The notes beneath the pieces were generated by a model, which was not told where the DNA came from, searched no databases, and was given only the letters and a program-made list of their open reading frames with translations. 64,000 nt of DNA, from the NCBI GenBank assembly GCA_018398815.1, contig CM031611.1, forward strand, positions 49,175,656 to 49,239,655, in the 5' to 3' direction. Below, one piece after another: positions 32,246 through 45,429 of this stretch. The position numbers were made by a program, and so were the translations under genes. This DNA comes from Conus ventricosus. Taxonomy: Eukaryota > Mollusca > Gastropoda > Neogastropoda > Conidae. The number at the start of each line of letters is the position of its first letter. Positions within the stretch are counted from its first letter, which is position 1.

Positions 32246-32908
32246 CCCTCTTGACAGGTGAGAACCGCTAGCGCCCAACCAGAAATCACACAGCCAAAAC
32301 GCTGAGCAACTGCCTGCGCTGGGTAAAACACGTGGCAACAATGGGCGCCGCCATATTTCTCGTAGAAAAGGAAGTCTCGCGAGAACGTGACTTCCTTCTT
32401 CCTGTGGCCATTTACTTCCGTTTGCAAAAAAACGCGAGTCGATACGTGCCGTAGTTCTCGAGTTACGAATTTTTAAAGTTTTGTGGTCGAAATGCTGTTT
32501 TTCGCCATCGCTAACCTTGATTTCTGCCGTTCTATAACGAGATTTAGTGATGAAGATACTGTGATTTGTAGGATTTACGGCATAAGACTTAGTGAAAGTG
32601 CTGGGTAATGAAGCTTAGAGTGACCTAGATTTCGACTGGGATGATGTTCCAGGTATGATTCGGAAGAACGTTCTGAAGAAGATTTTTTTTTTTCCCGAGT
32701 AAATGGCTCATATGATATTCTTCAAACTTATAATATAGCAACATATATATTCGTAGGAATTTTTAAAATTATTTTCATTTCACTATTTCCTTTCCTCTCT
32801 TTTAAATTAATTTTTAAATTGGGTAACCTTGTTCAAATTACGGAGTTACTTACCTTGCTGATGGGTTTTCGGTGTAACTAAGCTCAGGTAAGTGCATACT
32901 AAAGACGG
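32246..32908 (-). mobile_element. piggyBac-like MITE, copy 2 (663 bp)
   Basis: The element is reverse-oriented relative to copy 1 at 19,739-20,403 and aligns end to end with few differences. It is flanked by TTAA at 32,242-32,245 and 32,909-32,912. One terminus is mutated (AAGACGG for AAGAGGG). The promoter-like ctcgcgaga and cgccatatttc (reverse of aaatatggcg) are retained. It lies in enolase intron 2. Confidence 0.85.
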
Positions 32909-32914
32909 TTAAGG

Positions 32915-33587
<673 letters not shown>

Positions 33588-33837
33588 TCACAGACACAGG
33601 GATTGGGCCAAGTTAGCAATCAGTCAACCTTTTTTTCACCTAATCAATTTTCCTTTGCTACGCTCAAAATCCAAGAACTTAAAGTTGAATACCAGCTGAT
33701 CATTATTCAGTATCCGTTTTCTTCCATGCTACACTACACTATGTCAGTGCAGTCATCTGATAAATCCAGACTCCTCCTCGGCTACAACTGAAATCAAAAC
33801 AGCAACAGCAAGGAGGGAAGAAAGATCGGGAAGGAGG

Positions 33838-34415
33838 AAGCATAGGCAGAAGGTGTTCCCGTATACTTACACTTCATTTCCATCCATATCCCCACATCTC
33901 ATCCTATCTCCCATCACCCCCTCACTTATAATTAAACCACCTATTCTCGCCTTGCTTAAGGCTTTGTCAGACCTACTGACAAAGGCTAGAACACAAGGCT
34001 ACATCAAAATGTTGTCATGCTCTGCATACTTATGCAGGGATTGTCTTCAGTCGTGACAAGGTCCTAGCATAAGATCGTCAGTCTCCAAAATCCCCCAAAG
34101 TCGGAGTGTGGCTGCCCACGTGGCGGGGTAATCAAAAACTGTCACACACGTAATGTTCTCATCCCTAGCTGATGCATTTGAACTATAGTGTTCAAGTACT
34201 TCGGCTGTTCGGATGATCTCTGGGTCTCTTAGCCAGGGTACGACAATAACAACAACAACAAACCATCTATTCTTACAGACATTTTTCTATCAGCATAGGT
34301 GGAAGGTGTTCCTGTATACTTACAATTTGTTTCTATCCACATCCCCACATCCCATCCTATCTCCCATCTCTCCCTGACATCTAATTAAACCATTCATTCT
34401 TACAGACATATTTCT
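33838..34415. repeat. Host tandem duplication (about 140-bp unit) split by a SINE
   Basis: The phrases gaaggtgttcc.gtatactta, catccccacatc.catccta and attaaacca occur at 33,850-33,947 and again at 34,305-34,400. The first unit is interrupted by the SINE at 33,948-34,259. Confidence 0.75.
33948..34259 (+). mobile_element. AAC-tailed SINE, copy 1
   Basis: The 312-bp element starts cgccttgcttaaggcttt and ends ccagggtacgac followed by an AAC/AAT-rich tail. Target duplication: aaaccacctattct (33,934-33,947) and aaaccatctattct (34,260-34,273). It aligns with copy 2 at 39,282-39,577. No clear tRNA, 5S or 7SL head is recognised. Confidence 0.85.
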
Positions 34416-34419
34416 ATCC

Positions 34420-35890
34420 TCACCATCCCGCTGTCCTGTGTCCTGGCGATGGCAAGGACTTCCCTTTTTGTGCAAGGCAGGATTAGGGCAAGCTGAACTC
34501 CCAGAGGAGTGAACAGCATTCTGTTTTGCCACAAGCTTCCCTCGCTGCAGCAGGATAAAAGCAGTTTCAAACTGTACATACACATCTGGGGTCAAATGGC
34601 CCCTTGCTGATGAAATGAGGTGTCAATTTTTAAAAAGATGGGCCCAGTTTAAATCATCTCAGTTCTGATCCACAGGGGGACAGGTGGAGGTGGGGGGGGG
34701 GTGTGCGTTGTTGCTCCTAAACTCGAGCTTTCTCACCTTGCTGTTGGGGGAAAGGGTAGAGAGATGGCCATTTAATAAACTCAAGCTCAGCTTAAACTGA
34801 AACATGGTACTGAATGGAAAAGAACACTTCATACTGCAAATTTGGTAAACTAACTTGAGCCATTGACTCGACCTCAGTCAAAACATTTAACAAGCATTTG
34901 GATATACATATATGAAACAACTGTAATAAAGGATGCTGAAATGTAGTGCCGTACTGATCATAAACAAATCCAGTCAGTTCCAAGTGGCTATCAGAATGAC
35001 AACAGCCAATCAAAACAGACGGCGCAGCATTTCTACTGGAAAGGTTTCTGATTTTGTTATGTGCAATCCCCATGTTACATGCCGACAGTGACTCATTACA
35101 ACTGTCTGACATTAGCTGATCGATGGGTTTGACGCACAAAAGAGATGATGAAAAACACTGAAACAAGGATGAAGATGACACGTTAGTACAAATACCTTTC
35201 TGTCTGACTTGTATCAACTTCAGTGCAATAAAATCTATTGTCATTTTTTTTTCAATACATCCTGAACGAGTTTTAGTTGCAGCCATGTCAGCTAGATTTC
35301 TGTTGATGACTTGTAATGTATGGTGTTCATTTGGTCAGAAAGTTCTGAAATCCAGTTACGACTGGCAGTAAAAATGGTTTGGGTAGTTTCAATGAACTTT
35401 CAAGTTTTTGTGCACTACCAAAAAAAAAAAAGAAGCTCTATGGGCATAAATCATTCCAGTGTCAAAACAACAAAATATTACCTTTAAATTTCTGAAAATA
35501 TTTCACTTGATAAAGGTAAATCACCGAATTACCACACTTCGTACTGTTTCTTAATTTTGTCTTCATATTTGTTTGTTTCGGGTTTTTCTTTTCCCCCTTA
35601 AATTCTATCTCTCCTGTCATTTCCCTTTTAACTCGTAATGTTAACCTTAGAATGCACTTGCATTTTGTTCACCTACTGTGAAACATAATTCAAAGGAGAG
35701 GAAAGAAAGGCGGAGGGGTGAGAATTTTAATCATTCAAGGAGAGGCTCAGTTTGTAAGTCCTCCACAGGGCAGATGAAATCAGAGCAGACACTCACATCC
35801 ATCTCTGCTGAAAAACTTGTGATGCTTTACGCTTCTGGATACTGACGCAAAAAAACAACCTCCACTCAAGCAAGCAGCAGTAGTGTATGA
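34420..35890. other. Enolase intron 1, no recognisable gene
   Basis: A 164-codon minus-strand frame at 34,792-35,286 is the longest here but has no recognisable domain or codon signature, and I do not support it as a gene. G-rich runs occur at 34,690-34,703. Confidence 0.4.
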
Positions 35891-35898
35891 GAGAAGAA

Positions 35899-35927
35899 GG
35901 GGGGGGGGGGGGGGGGGGGGGGGGGGG
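35899..35927. repeat. 29-base poly(G) tract
   Basis: Uninterrupted run of G after gagaagaa, within enolase intron 1. Confidence 0.95.
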
Positions 35928-35929
35928 TC

Positions 35930-36983
35930 TGAAGGTGGGAGGACAACGGGCCAAACGACTGATGTATGGAGGCAAAAAAGCTGAAAGCAGAAATTCACCC
36001 TGCATAAATTAAAATATAAAGTCATCAGGAAAAGAACTTGGTTCCTTTAACCCTTTCAATCCTTCCGAATGTACACCCAGGGCAGCTTCTCCTGCGTGGA
36101 CCAATCTGGGCTGATCTGCTTCATAGCAAGGGATGCTTCACTAGAGCTCTGTTATCTCAACACTACTTTGCCAAGAGGCAAAACAATTCTCCTGGTTATT
36201 GCTAAGTGATTCCACAGCAAGATACAACCATTTCATATAACATGATGTGCATTTCAACTTTTCATGTTTTGATAAACAAAACCATGGTTTCAGTATCACA
36301 TGAACAGACTGGGTACTTTAATTCAACTGTGAATATCTGAAAAACTACTCTGCCAATGTGTTAAAAAAAAAACCACACTATTATAACAAAATTATTGTTT
36401 AGCAGCATATTACACTTGAAACTCCTGTACCATCCATGCATTTCTGGATTTACCATGCTGTCACTCTAAACTTATTTTCTTTGTACTTAACTGTGTTTGA
36501 ATGTAAACGGTAGATTCAAATTTCAGTCAGAAGATTTTTTAAAATTTTAACGCTTTTCTTTTTACCTGTGTCAAATTTGAAAACTGTAATCTGCACAGCT
36601 TGGGGTGATGCTGGTTCAAGTACATCATCAGGTCTGTTGCCTGAGCACTGCCTGAGTGCAGGTTCATGGCACTATTCCTCAGCACCCAAGCAATGCTTAT
36701 TACTTGGGCGCAGGTTTGAATGAATGAACGTTACAAAGTTACACCTATTCTATTTTTTCACATGGCCATGCTTTAAAGCAAAACTTTTCCTTCAATTTGT
36801 TTTTTTCAATGTCTGAAATTACTGAACAAGCTGACCAAAATGTCTATATACAATGAGCCTCTAGTAATGGGAGATAAAACAAAACAAAATAATTATGTCC
36901 ATGTAATCAAGTGCATACTCCTTGTATCCTCAGAACAAATAATTCATCATTCTTTCTTTCAGAATTTAGATTACAAACTTAAA

Positions 36984-37030
<47 letters not shown>

Positions 37031-38230
37031 AACACACACATACACACAGCACAGGGCATACTGCACACTAAATGATGGGAAAAGGGTAATCCAGTTCCAA
37101 TTTGTGCAACAATTTTTTGCACTCAGTCAATTACGCCAATGAGACTGGCTGGCCCTAATTTCTTTTAACAGAGCATCCCAATAACCTTTTTACAAGGCCG
37201 GGTAAACCCAAACTAGCAGACATACAGGATTTTCAATAACAAAAACAACAACAACAAAAAGGACAATTACTTTTGTCTTCAAGAGGCAAGCTACTCGTTA
37301 ATACTTTCCGGATGGGCACGGCAGAGCAACATTGCTTCCCTGCATGCGCGTGCACTGCGCGTGCTTATAACCGTTGCAGACGCGCGATTTTCAGTTATTT
37401 ACTTTATTTCACGTCTCCTAATATAAACCTAGCAAGCAATTGTTATATATCAATGGAAAGGGTAAGGCGCAAACTTTGTAATGAGCATAGAATTAAAATA
37501 CATTTTAGGTAAAATAGCAACCCTACTGTTACAGAAACAACGTAAGTAAAACGTAGGAGAACACAATCTTGTTTACGTTTGTTTGGTTAGTATGATAACA
37601 GCAAATGAGGAAGAAAAGGGGCATAAAACTTCGCTCTTACTTTGAACAGATGCAGAGAAAGCCCGAGGTATTCAATATGTGTAATCCAAATTAATTCTTT
37701 TTTTTTAAAGGAAATTAAATCATTGCACACAGTACACACTTTTCACTGTTTTGGCTTCAGATGACAAGACATATAAAACTATTAAATACACAGAGCAAAT
37801 AAATCAAGCTCAGATTCTTTCCGATAAACTTGTACACCTTTACCCCCTCATTTTCTGAACTACTTTGCTGAACCAGTTCTAAAACCACATGTCATTCTCC
37901 TTCTGCCCGATATATTGGTGAAGCAGGAAATTCCACACCTGCCTTCCAGTGCCAGATAGGTCTCTTTGTTTGGACTACTCTGAAGTCACAAAGGTCATGG
38001 CTAGTGCATGTAAACTTACCCTTCCAGTGGCTAGAACCCTGTTCTAAATATTTATGGCTGCATCCCTAGACATAGATGAGAGAACATGGGAATTTTTTTT
38101 TATAGTTGTGCCATCATGGAGGCACAGCATGTGGGCACATCTGGGCAGTACAGCAGCCTGCCCATCACCAGGGCACGGCTCTTCTCTTCGTAAACAGGTC
38201 CACAGAGTTGCCATCACTATCCCACAATGG
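35930..38230. other. Enolase intron 1, no recognisable gene; (AC)n at 36,987-37,045
   Basis: AT-rich sequence with one (AC)n microsatellite and a CpG-richer patch at 37,310-37,385 lacking a supported exon. Confidence 0.4.
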
Positions 38231-38232
38231 CA

Positions 38233-38266
<34 letters not shown>
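38233..38266. repeat. 34-base poly(G) tract
   Basis: Uninterrupted run of G, 65 bp from the splice donor of enolase exon 1, inside intron 1 (C-rich on the transcribed gene's sense strand). Confidence 0.95.
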
Positions 38267-38330
38267 CGCGTCGTGAAAGGTTAAAGCTAAACTTATCATT
38301 CCACTACCACTCACTTCCTTACTATCGTAC

Positions 38331-38462
38331 CTTTGGCAGTGGTCAGGTCCACTTCCACAGTGGGGTTTCCACGGCTGTCAAAAATCTGGCGTGCTTTGAT
38401 CGCGGTGATAGACATCTTGGCTGCTCCTTCGTCTGCTGTACCTGTTTAATCTGTTGTTCTTC
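38331..38462 (-). CDS. ENO: Enolase coding exon 1 with 5' untranslated part
   Basis: An acceptor (tccatgttacag, AG at 38,464-38,463) precedes 47 nt of untranslated sequence and the ATG at 38,415-38,413. The exon encodes [18 protein letters not shown] and then [10 protein letters not shown], the highly conserved enolase N-terminus, and ends in phase 1 at the donor AAAG|GTACG (38,330). Because an acceptor lies upstream of the ATG, a separate non-coding first exon and the promoter should be at higher coordinates; I did not find them. The three exons together encode about the first 82 residues of a protein normally near 434. The gene is a glycolytic enzyme and a useful anchor for phylogeny. Confidence 0.95.
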
Positions 38463-38469
38463 CTGTAAC

Positions 38470-39265
38470 ATGGAAAATATCTTTTTTTTGTACTGTTATC
38501 ACAGGTGGCCAACAAGTCCTCCCCCCTCCCCCAAAGCAACAATGATTAAACAATTCTGCCAAGGAGTACACAGCATTTCCGATTCAGCTCACATCATCAC
38601 GGTCACGTTTCCCTTGCAAGTTACTCTGCAGCACTGTTCACTTGCTTTTTCTTTTTAAATCCATTTCTCAATTCAAAACAGTGTAAAAAATTGTTGCAAA
38701 CAGACTTTGTCCTGTCCTACCTGATTTTCTAGCACACTGAGTAAGAATTTTTTATCCATTCATTATATATACGGACATTCGACTGCATAACTACGCTAAT
38801 TATTGACAAAACTACAAATTTGTTTTCACAGTTTTCAGGTGTGTGTTGTTTTTGTTATTTGCCTAAGAACGCTGTATGAAGCAACTTGTGAAATGGAAAG
38901 CAGACTGGGTTCCCACAACAGACAGCTTAAGCATGTAATGGAAGAGACATTAGAACAAAAATAAACCAAAATTAAAAAACAGCCAAATCTGTTTACTCTG
39001 ATCAGGGTTTCATGCATACTGATAACTGAACAACATGCCTTAGTTGCAGAAAAACCATAACAAATATCACTGTGTAAATGATCATCAAAAATCATTTTAA
39101 TCTCATTATTTTTTTCTCCATTATTTTTTAGTTAACTAGAAATCTTATATCTTTTGTCCATTCACATTTTAAAAATTACCAGTACACTTTAGAAAGTAAG
39201 TATCCACCTCACATACACCACGCTGTAATTTTCTTGTGTAAGCTAGGGGCTGCAGATGAATTAGC
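38470..39265. other. No recognisable feature
   Basis: Upstream of enolase exon 1; AT-rich, probably the intron between a non-coding first exon and exon 1. Confidence 0.4.
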
Positions 39266-39281
39266 AATTACATGTTCTTCT

Positions 39282-39577
39282 CCGCCTTGGCTTAAGGCTT
39301 GACATAGGCTAGAAGTAGAACACAAAGGCTACATCAAAATGTTATTATACTCTGCATAGTTATGTGGGGATAGTCTTCAGTTGTGACAAGCTCCTAGCAT
39401 AACATTATCAGTCTCCAAAATCCCCGAAGTCAGAGTGTGGCTGCCCACGTGGTGGGGTAATCAAAAGCGGTTACACACGTAATGTTCTCATCCCAGCTGA
39501 TGCATTTGTACTATAGTGTTCAAGTACTTTGACTGTTCGGATGATCCCTGAAGTCTTTTAGCCAGGGTACAACAACA
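39282..39577 (+). mobile_element. AAC-tailed SINE, copy 2
   Basis: The 296-bp element has a perfect 12-bp target duplication, acatgttcttct, at 39,270-39,281 and 39,578-39,589. It aligns throughout with 33,948-34,259. The tail is acaacaac. Confidence 0.9.
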
Positions 39578-39614
39578 ACATGTTCTTCTGTCAATATATT
39601 CAATACAAACACTC

Positions 39615-39669
39615 TTGTCAAATGCATAACATTTGTTATATGATATAACAAATGTTATGCATTTGACAA
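39615..39669. repeat. 55-bp perfect palindrome
   Basis: Arms of 27 bp around a single central base (39,642), beginning ttgtcaaatgcataac and ending gttatgcatttgacaa. It is followed by an (AC)n tract at 39,689-39,719. Confidence 0.95.
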
Positions 39670-39686
39670 TGGTCATTTACAAAACA

Positions 39687-39719
<33 letters not shown>

Positions 39720-39720
<1 letters not shown>

Positions 39721-41040
39721 CCTCTCCTCCACATCCTACCCCTCCCCCTTTGCAAAAAAAAAAACCCAACTGTGACCATCAATGTATAGAATAAACAATG
39801 AAATGGGGGGAAAAAATCAATGAATAAACAAACATCTTCAAATATTGATCCCATCACAGAGTCCATATACCCACAAACAAGTGCAAGTGAACAGAATGTC
39901 TTTTTCTAAGTTGAGTGCAAAGTGAACAAAACTTCTTTCTTAAGTTTTGTGCTGTCACATTTAGTGTCTTTCCAGTTCCTCTGGAAAGTAAAAAAAAAAA
40001 AAGAAAAGGAGGACAGTGGGAAAGTGGGGTGGATTATAATAGGAAACCATCACATTCACATTGTTACTAGCATTTATCATCTAAATTTTTTTTCAACTCC
40101 TTTTATCTTGAGCATCTCTTTCAGATTATGAGACCAAGAAAATGATTAACATATTTGCGTTTCCTTGCATTCTCATGCATTCATTATGTGGTTTTAGATT
40201 TAAAAAAACTAACCTTCTCAACTCTATTCAGGACAACAGAGTCCAATTCAAAATGTAGAGAAAGAGAGAGAGAGCGCAGTGACTTGCTTGCTTCTTCCTA
40301 TCAGTAAAATGATGCTATCCAAACAAAGCCAATCCAGCGCCCTCTTCTAACTCAACCAGTGAGGTCATTTTCTGACCCGCGTCTTGTCAACTCATTCATT
40401 TATTTGTCTGTCCCTAAGATTACTCAAGGAACTAAAAATCAGATTTTCACAAATTTTGCTGGAACTACACAATGCGTCCAGAAGACGATCTCATTTAATG
40501 TTGGTGCAGATACAGGCCAATGGTTGTATTGGATCTGATCCACAAAACTTCTGAACCAATTTAAATGTCACTTCATGGAAAGATGGAACGTGACCCAAGC
40601 ACACATCCCCCCCCACCCCCACCCCTAGCTTTTCCTAAAAATCCCCAGTATGCATTGCACTAGGATCAACATGCAGACCCGGGTTCCATTCAACTCAAGC
40701 AGAGATCACTTTCTGAAGTACCTTTCTGGTTTCGGTGTTTGTTTCTCCCTGCCTGGTGTAACAGACCTTCAGAGATGAAAAAGACTTTCGTGACAAGAAA
40801 TTAACTTGTAAAAACTCTACATTCAGCAGGACAGATATTCCAATGTATACGACTCTACCAAATGTTGAGGCCAACAGACAAAGAATTCCTTTCCTTAAGC
40901 AGATTGAGCATATGGAGTCTCATCAAAAACACATATTATATAGAGAAAAGCAAGCAAGCCAACACATTCTTTCTTATCAATGCATGCTGTCAGAAAGTTG
41001 CAATCCTTTGCACACTGAACAGCCCACGGAGGGCTCCCAA
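39720..41040. other. No recognisable gene
   Basis: AT-rich sequence. The block at 40,320-40,580 has the feel of an interspersed repeat (low simple-sequence content, no frame), but there is no second copy in the window to prove it. Confidence 0.35.
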
Positions 41041-41046
41041 TCATTC

Positions 41047-41904
41047 TCTTTTTTTTTTTTTTTTTTTTTTTTGCTGTCCCAACCTCTGCGCCACCTCAGA
41101 GGCAGTGTACCCACGCCGCTCATTCGACACCCCGTCCACAGCCACAGCCCGGTCGGCCCCGCCGCAGCCCTGGCACCAGCAATCCACAGGGAGCAGTCAA
41201 TGTGAAGTCGTCAAGAGGCAACCCACGGAGGAGACACTGCACTGCTGCCGAGTCACTTCGGTGGTGTTCAGTGGCGCCTGTTCTGATCTAACATACGCAG
41301 GACACCACTACTTAGCCCCCTACTGACGACAATAATTGCTTAGTCGCGGAGCCGGCGTGAGTGAGCTCTCCTCCGGAGGGCGCCACACGTCCGTCCACCG
41401 ACAGACCCATGGACTCGCCGATACCGGTGACCCGACCGAACCAAACCAAAGCCACAGACGTGGAGAGGACATCGAAATTGAGGTCACCATGAGAGCAGGG
41501 CATGAAGGGCCACAGAATTTGAGACACTTTTTTTTTTTTAATGCTGATCAATGAGAATGAGGATGATTAAGATGATGCTACGGATTTCCATTTCGGTCTG
41601 AGACTACATGACAGGGCTGTACTCTACGCTTCCTTTCATAATATATCCGGCGTCAACCAGGCCGAGAGATACAGGCACCTGCAGTGTTGGTCAGGAAATT
41701 TGAGCAACACTCTCAGAAATGCATCCATTAAGTGGATGAAACTCGACTGTGTGGTCCCAGTCTTCCCAACTGAGTCCGCAGCAAACTCAACTCTGGGTAG
41801 GAGCCGGTCGGGGCAGAAAAACCCACATGACTTCTGATGGGATTCGAACCCACGACCTCCCAGCCGGGAGTCCGCGACGCTAACCACATCGCCACGGCGG
41901 CTGG
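41047..41904 (-). mobile_element. Long tRNA-derived SINE, copy 2
   Basis: About 858 bp, colinear with the copies at 17,420 and 54,738. The tRNA-like head (B box gggttcgaacccac on the plus strand as read at 41,840) is at the right end, with an internal A-run at about 41,530 and a poly(A) (T-run 41,048-41,072) at the left end. Likely target duplication atcatt(c) on both sides. Confidence 0.9.
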
Positions 41905-41909
41905 TATCA

Positions 41910-42341
41910 TTCATTCTTAATGTGCATTTCACACTTTGGAAGCAAAAGTCATCACTTCCACTTTCAATGCTCACATGACAGTCACCCTTTACACGACTAT
42001 AGTGGCTGTTTCGTCAACCTTTTAGGGGAAGCCAACACATTCACAACACAACAATAAAATAAAACATTAAAAAAAAAGCAATGAAGTACAAAGCTTTTGT
42101 CATTGGTCAAACAGTTTCTCATACTAGCATAGGTACCTATTATTCCAGTTTTATTCTTGTAGTTTTGGGCATCTGTCCTTGTTGTTTGATCTGATGCTCT
42201 TGCTCTATGAACCAGCAATAGTGACACCTTTTTTTTCTTCTCCAAGTCACACACCAGACAGAAACTTTATAGGACCATCCACTCATGTGGGCAAGTACCA
42301 GGAGTTGAAATGCTAGTGCTAAAACGAATCTTGTAAACTTT

Positions 42342-42410
<69 letters not shown>

Positions 42411-44120
42411 CTTTAAAGAATATTGAATATCCCTTGCCTGTCTGTATCCAGTCTGCAGGCTTGTTAAGTGTTTGGCCGTTTTCAATGAAACTGAACAATC
42501 ACCAATAAGCTGAAGAGACATATCTGATAACTAGACAGTTATCGTTACATTACATACAAGACTGAAACTCTGGGGGGAAAAATTTATATACAATTTGATT
42601 TTGAAGCTGCACATTGATCATTACAGTGACAAGATTATTTGGTTTCAACCCTTTAAAATTTCCAAATGGAATATCTCCACAAACTGAAAACAAAATTGAG
42701 ATGGGAACTTATGCCATGTTATGCTGAGCAATGACAATTTGATTTCAATACTACTGAAACCACAATGAATTCCAGGAGGTACTAAGGCTGAAAGAGAGAA
42801 AAAGCTGACGACTTGTTCTCTTTGACAATACACTGATACATGCTGATAATTTCACACACCAAGATCTCCTTCGAACTATCACTGTAGTGTAAAGCACTTT
42901 TTTCCTGCTTGCAAAAACCTGAAAGTACAAATAAAAGCTGACCACTTGTTCTTCTTGGTAAACTCTTGTACAACCGATACATGTTGACTATTTTGCAAAC
43001 CAAGCTTCCCTTTTAAGGAACACTGCAAAGCAATTTTTTCTCCTTTTTTTTTTTTTTTTTTTTTTTTTTGTTCATGTATGTAAAGTTTAGACCCCACTTC
43101 AGCTTAAATCCCACGCTGCCGCCATGATATCCCCGAATCTGGCATAAAACCAAAGCAATACAGAAATGGCCAAAATCTAATTTAAAAAAACCAAAAACTT
43201 GGGGAGGGCATGGTGAGGGTGAGTTGGGCTTTGACTGCACCATGACATTGTGTTCACACGATTCATACTGGACTTTGGGGGGGATAGGAGGGGGTGAGTG
43301 GGGGGTACAATACTTCGCTCTTCCAGTCTTTCTTTGAATGGATTTTTTTTTCCCCCTTCTCTTTACTGTCCAGATTGTATTCATTTTCAGCAGAAACAAA
43401 CAACATGAACAAAAACACACAATTTGAATATGAGGAATTTCATGCCAACAGCAAGCTAGAAACAGGGAAACACCTCTGCACAGTTATCTGAAAATGAGAC
43501 AGCAAGCACTGACAGCGGTAATGGTCCTTCCTGGTTATCTTTTCTTATCCGCATAGAGCCTTACAACTTAACACACCTGAATTCAGTCCATGACAGTGCA
43601 CAATTTGGGTCAGATGAAGAGGCTTAATGAACTGATCTATATGCAAATGACAAACATAATATATATATGGACAAACAGCTAAACATAAAATACATACTGA
43701 AATGGACAGACAGCTGAGAGTCAAAATAAACCAAACCAACACATCCTCCAATTTTCAGCATGAACAAAAACGTTCTACACTCTGTTGGGAAGACAAAGAA
43801 AAAGTGGGGAAAAAACTCCTTATCAACCTTCCTGTAATCATCTAATCTCAACTTCCTAGAGTTTAAACGATTTTTTTTTTTTTTCAAATTAAAAACCGTG
43901 CATTGAACAAATCCATGACCATGTATCAATCAACTCACAAGATATAAAACGAAAATAAAACAAACATAATTTGAGACAATGATAGGACGAGGACCGGGAA
44001 GTGAACAGAGAATGAATGAATGAACACAAAGCTATCAACCAATCAAAAGCAGTGAAAATCTTTGCTCATGCATTCTTACTTTAGTCTGTGATGAAGCCTA
44101 TGACACAAAATGCAAAATTC
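41910..44120. other. No recognisable gene; (GT)n at 42,344-42,409 and poly(T) at 43,047-43,069
   Basis: AT-rich sequence with simple repeats. Three diverged blocks near 42,805-42,845, 42,935-42,985 and 42,985-43,030 share words such as ctgacgacttgttct/ctgaccacttgttct and gatacatgctga/gatacatgttga, suggesting a small local duplication. Confidence 0.45.
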
Positions 44121-44126
44121 ATCAGA

Positions 44127-44205
44127 TAAGATAAGATAATGTTGCTTATAGCCCAGCCGACCGCAAAGGGCCACATCAGGGCTGTCACCACGTTAAAATC
44201 AACTC
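44127..44205 (-). mobile_element. 3' end of a TTATC-tailed LINE or SINE
   Basis: The minus strand ends cagccctgatgtggcc, a short conserved block, then gcaacattatcttatcttatc-type tail at 44,127-44,145. The same tail in 55-bp form is at 5,091-5,145, where a target duplication proves mobility. Confidence 0.7.
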
Positions 44206-44209
44206 ACAA

Positions 44210-45000
44210 ATCATTAATAAAAAAAAATAAAAAAACTTTTCACACATCACTTTAAATGACATCTAGAAATGCACCAGAAACTTTGTTAAAAATCTTTCTT
44301 CCGTAAAATCTTAAATCAGATGAAAAATGTTAATCTCTCTCAAAAACTCAATAACAAAACCAAAATATAACAGAAAACAAAAAACTCAACAAGTAAAAAA
44401 AATAAGCAGAGCAGACCTTTTCTTAATGATACCTATAGATATCAAATTAAGAGTTCAATCCTCACAGGAAAAAACAAAAAAACATGTTAAGGTACACAAC
44501 TATTTCAACACAAGAATAGTTTAAATGAAAAACCAAGACTTCTTATCAAATAATCATCTTTTTCTGTTTATTTCCTTCTTTTTTTTTAGGAAAAACAAAA
44601 ACAAAACAGAACAATGGGAAAAGAAAAGTACTAAAGATAACTTAAAAGTTCAAACGCATACGCATAATTACATAATTCTGTGCAGTGAATTTTCTGTGAC
44701 GGAAAACTATACTTGGTAATAATTCACCATTTCTTTTGCTGCTCAGGAAAACCTCAGTCAAACAAACACAACTGTAAAACTTCAAGGAAGTGACAGAGAA
44801 AATCTTAGAAGCATAAAACAGACAATCATAACATCAGTTTTTGACAGAAACTACCCTCTCTGTTCCAATTAAGTCAAGACCAGGACTTCGCTCCCCTACA
44901 CCTTGTTTTCAACTTAAACCAAACTGGCAGAACTAAACGTCTTATCAAAAGTGTTCTTTTTCTTCTCAAAATTAAATGAATTAACAGAAAGAGTGAGCAA
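44210..45000. other. No recognisable feature
   Basis: Very AT-rich sequence with short spurious frames. Confidence 0.4.
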
Positions 45001-45007
45001 CTGAAAA

Positions 45008-45424
45008 ACGGGAGAATGACTAACGCTTTACACAGCAATGGGAGAATGACTAACGCTTTACACAGCAATGGGAGAATGACTAACGCTTTACACAGCAATG
45101 GGAGAATGACAAACGCTTTACAAAGCAATGGGAGAATGTCTAGCGCTTTACATTGCTATGGGAGAACGACTAACGCTTTACACAGCAATGGGAGAATGAC
45201 TAACGCTTTACACAGCAATGGGAGAATGACTAACTTTACACAGCAATGGGAGAATGTCTAGCGTTTTACACTGCAATGGGAGAATGTCTAGCGTTTTACA
45301 CTGCAATGGGAGAATGTCTAGCGCTTTACACTGCAATGGGAGAATGTCTAGCGCTTTACACTGCAATGGGAGAATGTCTAGCGCTTTACACTGCAATGGG
45401 AGAATGTCTAGCACTTTACACAGT
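45008..45424. repeat. 30-bp minisatellite, about 14 units
   Basis: The unit contains aatgggagaatg and gctttacac. The left half carries ctaacgctttacacagc, the right half ctagcgctttacactgc, so there are two subtypes in separate blocks with a mixed unit near 45,130-45,160. The unit length is a multiple of three and several frames stay open (for example a ten-residue MTNALHSNGR repeat), but there is no other evidence for a gene. Confidence 0.95.
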
Positions 45425-45429
45425 TCTTG

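Noticed and set aside
34792..35286. 164-codon minus-strand frame
   Set aside because: No recognisable domain, no splice or start support, and AT-rich intronic context. Length alone is not enough in this genome.
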